Positions 1 to 10,647 of a stretch of 64,000 bases of DNA are shown piece after piece. Source of the stretch: Datnioides undecimradiatus (taxonomy: Eukaryota > Chordata > Actinopteri > Lobotiformes > Datnioididae); NCBI GenBank assembly GCA_008933995.1, contig WARS01000007.1, positions 8,432,423 to 8,496,422 of the forward strand. Reading direction: 5' to 3'. Each line of letters opens with the position of its first letter. Within the stretch, counting starts at the first letter, position 1. A program made the position numbers and the translations under genes. Under the pieces are notes generated by a model. That model was not told the origin of the DNA, ran no database searches, and saw only the letters and a program-made list of their open reading frames with translations.

Positions 1-3000
1 AGAGAGCTGCTGAGAGACTCTTCACCTGAACTCATCACATCCTCGCATGAATCCTCACTGTGAAGACACACACACACACAAACTGTCACTAAACATGGTC
101 GTGGAACGAGGTTTATTTCAGCAGTAACAGGTCTGGGTTCTGGTTCACAGCTTCTCTAAAGTTTTCCTTTTACATTTATTAATTCTGTACTGGCTGTGTT
201 TTGACTGATTGTTAACTTTAAGTTGTTCAGTAGGAAAAATGTCAGAAGTCATTTAATCAATTAGTTGACAAGAAAGTGATTGACCTGAGCCGAAATGGTC
301 TTGCTTAGTTCTAGTTACTACTTATTTTCCTGTTATGGTCTTGGCCCTTGATCTGAAGATTAACAAAATAAGTCTGCTATAACATAAGTGTGTGGTGGAC
401 TCAACAATATGAATAAGACAATAAATAGGAAATATGGATTATCCAATAACAAAAATATTCACTTTGATGAATCTAGAATTCCTGAGTGTTGACATTTACG
501 TCACAGCGGGATAGACAACAGGGAGTGTACATGATTCAGGAAGTAAAAGAAAAAAACCCCATCTGCTGCCATCTTTCATCAGCTGATCTCACGTTCTGAC
601 TTGACTTGTTTAAATGTGACTCAGCTGACTGTCAGTCTGTTAACATCTGCTGGGGCTGGAATTTAACGTCATTAAAGACAGGGTGTGATGACGGCAGGTT
701 TCTGTGCTTCAGGTGGACTGCGTTGCTCTGTGGGTTAATGATCACCGTTTACAGGAGTCAGCTGTGGCGTTCACTTCCTTATTTTTTCCCCCTCACACAC
801 CATGTTAGGGAAATTTCTCCAGACGTTGCATGTTACATAAAGCTGAGGCACCGTGGCCTCATGTGACGTCATGGAAACGTCTGTGTCAGTGGGACACAGT
901 GGGTCACAGTGTGTCTGTGACGTGTTGTTACAACACATGTATGTGTTGCTGCACAGCAGGTTGCCTCAGGAGTGTTGCTGCACACTGTAAAAAATGATCC
1001 ACCTTTTAGCTCCAAAACACTCATTTTATCTGTTTGTGATTCTTTTTACTTTGTCGGTGTTTTTAGGAAAAAAGTCCACTTCCACTGATCCAAATCCACC
1101 TTTAAAACAAATTTACTACTGTGTCTATCAGTCTGGTGTTGCTACACAAACTAAAGTTTGGGGTGTGTGTGCTGACACACGGGGTGTGTCTGGTTCATTT
1201 TAATTTCAAATTCCCCTGTTGTTATGAGAGGAGTGTTGAGTATTTTCCAGCAGATTATACCTGCATTGAGCTGTCTCATTATGTCACTCTGAAATGTGCA
1301 TCAGAATGAAAACTGAATCCAACAAATCCACGGTGCAATAAAGCAAATCAGAGTCTGGCTGTTGAGTTCTGGTTTGAAGCAGAGTGCTGTGACTTTGGCC
1401 TCTTCAGGCCAACTCAATTATTCTTAAAATTCCTGATCAGTAAATTTGTATTAAATATGTGTAATGTGTGATAACTAAATCAACTTTTTGTGTACTTACA
1501 GTATGTTAATCAGACAAAGATCGTATCTTGCTGTGGTGCATTTGAGGCCCTGACAGAGTTGATTGATTGAACTGATCAGATGTGGTTGGGGCGCTAACCT
1601 TTCGCTCTCATCCCAGCAGCCCTCGGGGATGGTGGGCAGCTCAGGGACACTGCGATGGCTGTGCAGGTTCTGGGCAGTCCGCCGTGACACGATCCACTGC
1701 AACTTCCTGTGGTTGGGTTTGCTGCATTCAGGGGAGGCGTAGTCCGACAGACACAGAGCTACACGCTCACTCCATAGCAGCAGCTCGGCATCTGCAATCT
1801 GAAACCAAACCACAAAGTGCCTCAGTTTAGCTGTTTGGCCCTCTGCCTTGTTCACTCACTGACTGGCATCAGTGTATTTAAAAGAAACAAACAGCATTCA
1901 AACGCTTTAAACAGTGTTCCTGTAAACATACACCTGGCTTCTTTTTCCAGGTCAGGAGGTGAAAAGAAACCAGGTTAAATGCTTGTGTAGGTCTGTGCTG
2001 AAACCTGATCAGCTGGTCATGTAACACCTGAACCTTTAAGTAAGCGTGCATAAGCAGGATGGTTGGAACGACTGACATGCAGGAGAGCAAGTACCACAAG
2101 TATCCCTGATTTAATATAACCTTAATGAAACTGAAAACAATGTTTTCTTTTTCCGATTTAAAATAAAATGTATAGTGGTAGCATTATTTAAAAAAGGAAA
2201 TACAGGACTATGACAGAAATGTGTCCCGTGGGCATGTGAAATGAAGTTTTCCTTTAGGTAAAAACTGGAAAAGCTGGAAAATGTTTCCAAATAGTAGGCA
2301 GCTGTCAGAAATCCCACCATGGCTGCAGGCATTTAAACATCTCTCTAGTTTAAAGGGTGGAGTCAAGCCATCACAACACAGACACTCAGTTATATAACCA
2401 GAGTCAAAAGAAAAATGTTTTGGACTGGACTGGGGCTAAGAATAAACATACCCCCGGCATGCACGTACACGCACTATCCTCACGATTCGGAATACGGTTT
2501 CACATAATTCTGCGTTGAGTTCACTCCCCTTCTGATCAGCCAGAAACTGGATTCACATCTTGAAGTATTAAGCCTGCATGCTGACGGGTTAATGAAGTCG
2601 TTTGCCATGTTAATGTTTGCAGAGGTACTGGTCCAGGACGTTATGGGCTGAACAGTCAATTTTATGTTTATGAAACTGTGGAACTAAAGCTTTAGACTCT
2701 CGATTCCTCTGAAATGAAGTTGTTCTGGGCTGGTGTTGTGAGTGCCGGCACATCCGTTGTGGAAAAGCAAACTAACCCCCCCCCCCCTTACATCTGGATT
2801 CGACAGGTGTTACTTTCCCTCCCTGCATAAGTTGTTGTGTAATAAAAGTCAAGCATGTTTACCTTCAAGTGTCTCTGGATGTGATAGGCTATCTCCAACA
2901 TGTCCTCCGACTGAACAGCTTCGATCTCCTGCCTCAGAAGTGACAAGGCAAGGACGGACGGCTGGATGAACAAATGTAGAAAGAGACAGGAAGTGAGGGA

Positions 3001-5100
3001 CAGACAGAAGCTTAATTAATGTTACCAGAGTGTCCGTGTGGTCAACCTCACACTAACATAACAAAACGTGTTCTAAACATGTCATCAGGCAGCTGAGCTG
3101 CTGTAATCCTGTCTGACCTTTCACCCCAACACTGACTTCCTACCTTTGCTTTAGAGAAGGAGATCCGGCACAGACAGGCTTTGAGCTGAGCCTCCAGTTT
3201 CTCCAGGCTTAGAGTCTCCTTCCTGTTCACACAGACAGACACACACACACATTCAGGTTCAGATGTGTTTTCAGGTCAGTCACATTTTCCAGATAATCAA
3301 AATCAACTTACATCAACAAAGAATCAATAGTTTGTCTTTCTACAGAGCCTAAGGTAGTTGCAAAGTAACTACTGAGTTACTGCAGGACGTTTATGATCTT
3401 CTGACACTGATAAAACTGCAAACATTGTACAAACCAACTGTGATTTTGGCTATATTAAAAACACCAGGGTTATCTAAGTGTGAGGTGTTGGTGCCAGTGG
3501 GAGCAGACAACAAATCTTATCAGCGCACTTTGGTCAGACGTTGCAGTTGACCACTGCCCTATTTCGATAGCCGCTGTGACAAACAATCGGTTGTTTGAGG
3601 GAGTCCGGCCAATCAAATCATGGGAAAATCTTTGTTCACACACTGATCTCAACCATGGTATTTTATGTTGACACTCAGAGATGTAAAACAAATCCTGAAT
3701 GTTTCAACAATGGCAGCAAACAGGAAAATAATGTTTTTGCAGCTGATGTGAAAGAATAGCTCGGGACTGCCTTAGTACCGACTGTGAGTTTAAAGACTCT
3801 ACCAGGAGGTTTTCATAGAGCTGCCGGCAGAAAGGAACGATGGTCTCACCTGTCTGTGGAGTGTGAAAGTGCAATCTGGTGGTACAAGTGTAGAAAAGTT
3901 AAGGCAGTGATGGCTTTGGACTTGAAGTTGAGCTTCTCCGCGACGATCTTCTCCATGCGTCCCAGGTCGGACACGGTGAACCTGCACTGTCCGATGCGGA
4001 TGAGCTCATCGGTGGGCGTCAGGTTGCACTCCTCCTCCGTCACTTTGGCCGCCATGTGGAGGCAGCTGAGGCTGACGCAGGACAGGTGCTTTGGCTGGAT
4101 CTGAAGTGGAAGACACAAAAGTGAGGTGCTTTGAAAATGACTGGTCGAGTAAGAACGTTCGCATCACTAAGCTGAATCTAGTTACATCAATCATATATTA
4201 AACTCCACTTCAGACTACTGTTGTGCTAAATGCACCACAAAATAAACAAAATGATTTTGTTTACTTACTTTACACACAAGCAATATATTTTTTCCAAATC
4301 ATGTAACTGTTCTATACAAATCTGAATACACATTAATAATTACACATAAAAATTTCAGTGCCAAATAAATCCAGATTAACCAGACAGTATGTTTTAACAC
4401 TATTCTAATAACTGACTTGCTTCAATATCTGTTATAAAATACTGAAGAAGAGGTTCTGGGCTTGTACAAGCCACGTATGCAGCCAAACTGTGACACCAGA
4501 CTCTGTTAAACACTGACGCCAAAGTCTCCAATGTGTGGTGCTATTGGGTGTAAACATCTCATACCCTCATCATGGCCAGAAATCTGTCCAGCAGGTTAAC
4601 AGCCAGGACAAAGGTCTGCGTGCTGTAACCGAAGAAGCTGGTCAGACTCCACAGGTCTTCCACTTTGGCATCCCTGCACTTGGCTGAGATCCGGCTGTCA
4701 TCCTGGAAAGAAAAGATGGGCTGCTGATTAACCCGATTTATCATCCACATCACTGATGATTAATTGCATTTGGGCAAAATGAAACAAAGATGTCTGACTG
4801 GCGAACTAGAGACGCAGGTCAAAGCAGGAACCTGACATCGTCTTTATTCATTTTCTATCTTTTACAGTTTTCATGACAGTCAATCAAAAGCAAAAACAGC
4901 TTATTTGATCCCCTAAATGTGTGTAACGTTGAGGAGACTTCTCATGTACTGACTCTGCTGTGGATTAATGATTCACTTTCATCAAATGAGCTCACCTGCA
5001 TTGTGGATTCGATGAGGCTCAGCCCCGTCTCTTTGGGAAGATAATAAACCTCCTGCTCATAATTCACCCTCAGCTCCTTCATCAGCTTTAAGGCGTCCAT
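1..5100 (-). CDS. ccng2: Cyclin G2 (partial, C-terminal end off the left edge)
   Basis: Atypical cyclin of the G family, known in other vertebrates as a cell-cycle-restraining protein that binds PP2A B' subunits. Coding exons in order: 5100-4996, 4702-4565, 4100-3850, 3222-3144, 2961-2863, 1798-1599 and 57-1 (incomplete). All have GT-AG borders and phases 0,0,2,0,0,2. About 309 residues are visible; human cyclin G2 has about 344. The start ATG at 5100 opens MDALKLMKEL and is followed by the family motif GLSLIES. The cyclin box runs over residues 36-165 (AKVEDLWSL, LAVNLLDRFLA, QPKHLSC, RMEKI). The tail SVPELPTIPEG..DESE followed by SEDSCED fits cyclin G2 rather than G1, as does the neighbouring ccni. 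The stop codon and 3' UTR lie outside the window. A 5' UTR intron is likely because an acceptor-like CAG lies just upstream of the ATG. TG repeats precede the acceptors of exons 4 and 7. Confidence 0.93.
2863..4702 (-). other. ccng2: ccng2 exons 2-5: cyclin box and second cyclin fold
   Basis: These four exons (residues 36-224) carry the cyclin box, with LAVNLLDRFLAMMR at the first exon junction and the G-family signatures QPKHLSC, RFTVSDLGRMEKI and LEAQLKACLCRI..FSKAKPSVLALSLL. The last of these is the start of the second fold and is shared by cyclins G1 and G2. The exon borders match those inferred from the human protein alignment. Confidence 0.85.
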
Positions 5101-8100
5101 GTTTCTGGCACGGGAGCAAGATATCTCTTTTTCACCACAGTATTTTCACTGCAGAAACAGGAGAGCAAAACTCAGTCCCATACCTTGTTAAGCTTCAAAG
5201 TGGATATACAACAATACAAATTCAATTCACATAAAACTTCAATCTTAGTGGCTTACATTGACACTTTCTGGATTTGTTTGGAGCACGGTGCTTGCCACTA
5301 ATTCTACAACTCTGTCATTGTCTTTCATGGAAAAGAGCAGAACAAAAGTACTTTCAAGGGCTTTTAGGGCTTTTCTCTGTTTATGTAATTGTCAGATTAA
5401 AGTGTTCGGGTTTCAGACTGTTAACCTGACAGAACAAAACACCAGAAGACATCTCTGAGCTTGTGTTTAATGTATATTGAGATTAGCCGTTATTTTCAGC
5501 TCATGTAATAAGAACAAACCAAACATAAAGACATCCTCCTTTGGTTTCAGGGCATTTGGAAATATTTGATCAGTGATTGGAGAACCGGTGTTTCCTTTTC
5601 AGGGATGATCTAGCGGTATTATTGCTATACTGTATGTAGGACTGGCCTACATTTACTCTGAGCCCTAACAGGGGTCATAGCTCAGAGCCCTGCCCACTTC
5701 GCTCAGCTGGGCTCCGGTGTCAGATTTCCTCTGGTAGACGCCTTCCTTGTCCTCTTGACCGAAAAACAACTGCATTCTCAAGGTTCTGCCTGTTAACAAA
5801 CAACCTAAAACACACTAAAACACAATCCACCCGACAGAACACCCTCCGTTCTACCGTTTAAGTTAATTGTGACTGAGAAAGCTAACGTTAGCCGCAGCTA
5901 GCTAACGCTTTAAATCCTCTGTGGTAGAAGCGGGGGAGGGGCTGCTTTTTCTTATTGCTCAAACCTTTAAGGTCTATCAAATCATACTGTAACACTGCGG
6001 CGAATACAAAAACTAACGTTCGATAGATTATTGCGCAATGTTTATTTTTAAAAAAGCGATAAAAAATGTGATTATTGGATTTTTCCTGTGTAATATAACC
6101 GTGGTTTAAAAACAGCTCAGCTTTGAAGAGGAGACGGATCCAAGGGATACGAATAACAACAAACAGCTTTGGTTTAAGGAAGGAAGTCGCGGGTGCAAAC
6201 TAGTTATTCCAAATCCTAAAACACCGACTAGAAAAAGGAAACAGTCGCTATGGATGACACTATTTCATCACAGAAAATGAAACTGGAAAATACCCTTAAA
6301 TAGGACTTCAATCGTTGATACAACATTACGACTTCTATCGAAATTGTGCGATGGAAAATTATTCACAGGAGAAAAAGATATGCGATATGTTATTTTGGAC
6401 ACTAATTAGCTTCTGTTGTTTAAAATTATAGCAAAATAACCGTCCCATCGTCGACCATTCACTTTCATCAGCTGTTCCCTTCTCTCTTTTCAAATCAAGT
6501 GTACAGTCTGCACAGTGGAGTATCATTTTAATTTATTTAGAAAGGTTTACTCTACCTGTTACTGCAGGTTAAATCCACATATCGTTTCTCTCCTGCTGTG
6601 GTATACAGTCCTTCTCGTCTTCTCTCGTTTCTCCTTTCTTCTTTTTCTCTCTTTTGTTGATGTTCACGGCCCTCACGTCCACATGGCGACGTCACGCAGC
6701 ATGAACCAATCAAAGGCTCGGGTTCAAGAACCAGAAAGAGAGAGAGATCATCCCCTTTTGAATTTCACAGTACGGATTGAAGCCTACACCTAATGTTTTG
6801 AAACAGTGTTTGGTTATATTCTGATATAAACGACAATAAATATGTACCTTTGATCGATTTTCAATCTTATATGCAGCGATAGATGCCGATGAGTCGAAAT
6901 ACAGCCTTTTTATCACATGAGACGAACCCTCCTTAGAGTGATCGTTTGATAAGCCAATCAGCGAGCCGCAGTTTGGTATGTTCAAATAGTCCGCCCAAAA
7001 TAGGATGCTGTAATTGGCTGATGGCTATACAGATTCTGACGCAATCTTAGCATTACGTATTGTCTTTTAATTGTCTTGTATGAACTGCCTGCTAGGAACT
7101 AAATGATAAATGAGCTTGATTGCGAGCTTGTTGTGGGACACCTTGGAGAGATGCTGTCAAAAATGGCAAAAGTTTAGTAACTAAATAAACGAAATAAACT
7201 TAAGTGTAGAGGACAACCAATGCTCCCAGGAAACCTTTTAGGTAGGCTAGTAGTCCTAATCCCTCAAAGTGAACTATTGAAACAGTAATTGTCGCAGTCG
7301 GAAAAAGTCAGCAAATACGTTTCCACTTTGAGGTTCCGCTTTTTGAGGAACAACCACATCCCCATATGTTGAGTACGAATCCATATCACATATCCCTGTA
7401 TTACATCATAGTCAAAGTTAGGCAAAACTCCCAACTTTTGCAAACTAATCACCACTCATGGTGGTCACCTACGTCACTCAGTAACATGTCTTACAGGATT
7501 CTTGGACAGACGCTGCAAGATCCAGAAAAGTGTTCATGTGAGACAAGCTTCCTGATAACCTAAGATCCAATGTGTCCAAACTCTTCAACAAAATGTTCAC
7601 ACAGTGTGTCTATGCAGTAAATGTGGGTTTCTTGGGTTTCCAAATGCCTTTGGATATGAAGCAGAATTAAGTTAACTTGTAAAATGTGCCGTATAGCCTA
7701 AATAAAGTTGCCTTGTCTCATCAAAGGCATGCATAAATCTTCAATGTGTAACTCTTGTTATATGCTGTACAAGGAAAAGGGTGACATTTCAGGGGACAAA
7801 CAACAAACTGTTTGTTGAAGTGTAAAAATAAAATCAACAAAAATGTTATGATGAATAACCAGCTCACTATAAACTCACAATTAAGCCTATAAACATTTTA
7901 TATAATGTAACATTACTATAATGGAAATAATCTGACAGTATTGATTAATCAAGGAACTTTCCTAGATTACTACTGGAGCACATTCCAAGTACAGCAAAGT
8001 GTTAGAAAACACCTTGATACACCCTGACGCCTTCATAAAGCTGTGAATCTTATTGTGTGACAGAGAGGAAATGCAGATCTAAGCATCAAGGTGAGACAAA

Positions 8101-8840
8101 GAAGAAAATATTGGGTGTGGTGTTACTTACTAATGATATCATAAAGTAGTGATTAATATCATAGTTTTCCTCATTCTAAAATGGCACGCCAAGAACCTAA
8201 ATGCAAATGCATTTGAAAGGTAAAACCAGAATTAATCTGAATCTGAGAAACCTGCTGAAACAACATTTGGACCATTGGCAGTGCACTAGGATTGATTTCA
8301 GTGAAAGATCTTACCTTGGTGTCCAATTGATTGACCTGTTGTTAGTTACTGGGGAGATTTCAACAATAACAACAGATTGAAACTGATCATTGTCCAGCTG
8401 CAATTTATATGAATAATGTGTTTTGTCAAGAGGGGGTTTGAGATGGAATTTTATGAAGGCAGGCTAGGAGAAATCTACCAGAAACTGTAATTCAGAGTCA
8501 TAACAGTGTAAAACGTAATTTCAGCCATAATAATAGGAGCATTATAAATGACTGGGGAAATAATCACATACATATTGCCTACACAGAAGCTATGTGGTGA
8601 GAAAATTATAGGAGCCATCTGGTGGCAGTGTTTTTGCTATGACTTGAAGCCTCAATACAGACAATATTTTAACATATACAGCGCGTAGATTGAGCCCAGT
8701 ATTGTGCCAGTAATGCTGCTTGGTGTGCACTTGGGTCCACTAGGGAAATGGAAACAAAACAGCTTTTGTTGCTGGTTAAATATGCATCAGGCCGACATGT
8801 AAACTAAAACACACGTTGACACAGGCCAAATCCACAGAGC
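5101..8840. other. Divergent upstream region between ccng2 and ccni
   Basis: This 3.7 kb region lies between the ccng2 start codon and the probable ccni transcription start. No coding exon was recognised. It should contain the ccng2 5' UTR exon(s) and promoter, and any elements shared by the two head-to-head genes. CCAAT boxes, a GC box and a CRE-like site cluster at 6688-7017. The stretches 5100-6600 and 7050-8840 are AT-rich unique-looking sequence in which no gene was seen. Confidence 0.6.
6688..7017 (-). promoter_or_regulatory. ccng2: Candidate ccng2 promoter (CCAAT, GC box, TATA-like, CRE-like)
   Basis: Read on the minus strand, the region holds a CCAAT box (7013-7017), a GGGCGG box (6991-6996), an ATTGG inverted CCAAT (6954-6958), a CATATAAG TATA-like element near 6868-6876, a second ATTGG (6706-6710) and a GTGACGTC CRE-like site (6688-6695). 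The order and spacing suit a promoter firing toward ccng2. The transcription start has not been seen directly and the assignment is inference. Confidence 0.4.
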
Positions 8841-8843
8841 AGA

Positions 8844-9204
8844 TATAAATGAAGACGTCTTCGCTGGGAATTTACAAAGGTGTATACTACCTGGCTCTCA
8901 GCTGAGCCTTATCCGCCGCGCTGGGCCTCTTGTGTGCCGGCTCTGCCTGGAGGTGGGCGGAGCCTGTTTCCTTTCTCTCTTCCCCCAGGTCCCCTCCTCG
9001 GAAGTAGACGCATCTGTCTATATTCCGTTCTTTTATTTTTGTACATTTTTTACAAGAACCCCTTTTCCCCAACACTTAGCACCATGGACGCCAAGATGGA
9101 CGACTAAACTGAACAACGGGTCCCCGATTTCACCCCTTTATTTATCCTCGAGTTGAGTGGACCGGATGAAATCCAACTGTGGTTTTCTCCGCTTCGCAGG
9201 GGAG
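8844..9204 (+). promoter_or_regulatory. ccni: Probable ccni core promoter and non-coding exon 1
   Basis: A TATAAAT element at 8844-8850, followed by the palindrome AAGACGTCTT, could set a start near 8870-8880. The next 320 bases are more GC-rich than the surroundings and end in a strong splice donor, GGGGAG|GTAAGG, at 9204/9205. The first coding exon begins at 10648, so this would be an untranslated first exon. It contains a 7-codon upstream ORF at 9084-9107. The exact exon start is inferred. Confidence 0.5.
9084..9107 (+). other. Upstream ORF in the ccni leader (MDAKMDD)
   Basis: An ATG in strong Kozak context (agcaccATGG) opens a 7-codon reading frame ending in TAA, inside the probable non-coding exon 1 of ccni. 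It ends before the splice donor and so would be translated independently of the cyclin. The acidic peptide resembles no known protein and is more likely to act by capturing scanning ribosomes. Confidence 0.5.
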
Positions 9205-10647
9205 GTAAGGCTTCGGGCTACGACTACTTACTGGTTCTGAGTCAGCCATTTAAATGTCCCTAGTTCACAGGGCCGGCAGTAGTCGCCGTAAACGCGTTCC
9301 TACTTATTCCTTATACATGTCACCATCAATGAGTATTGACCAACCTTTTCAACATTTGGTCATATGTTGGAAACATATCATTTTGGGGACGACGTCAGCT
9401 AACTGTTAGCGCGCTGCTAGCGACGCTTGGCTGTGATTAGCTGCGGTCCAAGGAATAGTCGTATTCAGGGTAACAACAGAAGGTAATGCACCTGCCTCAA
9501 GAGGCCCGGTGATTTCCAAAACCAAGGGTCCTTCCGCAAGGGATTAAAGGTTGTTCCCAACTAAATAAGAAGTCATAAATCACTTTTCCACACATTAATC
9601 GGTGACTGATTGAATTACAGTAAGCTATCGAAAGGGTATGGTAATGAGGTGGCTATTATGTAACTTATTGCTGATTCCAGCAAGCACAAAGGTTGGTATA
9701 AAACAAATGTGTAGTGTTACATCTGCACGAACCATCTGGGAACTGTTAACTGGGCTGATACAGCATCTTCAACGCCCTCAGTATACGCACATGACCTCAA
9801 AGTTTGTCTCCAGACTGCATTGCATGTTACTGCCAGTTTGATTCATTAAAAACAGGATAGGAATGTTGAAAAATAGATTTTCTCATTAGTATTTCCATGC
9901 TTTGCATTAGGGTAGTTGTTATTTAATAGTTTCAAAGTTCTAGTATATGTAATATATGTCCCAGTACGCATTCACAGTATATCACATTATACCTTGTCAA
10001 ATCCATTGAGATGTCATGGGCTACAACAGGAATTCCTGGACAAATCAAAGAACTTCATTACACTGGTGCAGAAATCATATTATAATCCTATATTACAGTG
10101 AGGTATAATAAGGTAGATTAAACCACTGAATAAACAGATTTCTCTCAGTTGGCACTTTGTATGTACCATCATATTGCTTATCCTTACTTTTCTTTGTGAT
10201 TTTAAAAAAGGCACTCTGACAGGGGAAAGCGTCTTTGTGGTCATTTGTAAATATGCAACCTGTAACGAGAAGTTACAGATGAATACGGCAACATTTTTAG
10301 GTGTAAAATACAAAAATATGAGAACATACTGCTCTACACCATCATGTCACCTCTGCCTGTTCTCAACTCCTTTGTTCCCTTGGTCAAAATGTAAGAGACT
10401 CTTACATCTACATTCTATTAATAGAATCTAATATAAATTCTGTTGATTTAAAAAAATGTTGTGTGTGTTGTAAAGTAATGCCAGTCGGCACTGTCACATG
10501 GCCCAGTTTGTGTGAAACATAAATCAACCTCACTAGCTTTTGTTGGATTTTTTGAGTTGTAGTGTATGATGTGATTTGATGAGCTGCGTGTCACTATGCA
10601 GGTAGCTGTATCCAGTGGGGAGGTAGGCTCATCCAGGGGAGGACAGG

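Noticed and set aside
994-1309. Short plus-strand frames in the ccng2 intron
   Set aside because: Under 70 residues, no known motif, overlapping frames and no splice support.
1-5100. Calling the cyclin G gene ccng1
   Set aside because: The C-terminus (SVPELPTIPEG..DESE then SEDSCED) and the adjacent ccni match CCNG2. CCNG1 lacks this acidic tail and sits elsewhere in vertebrates.
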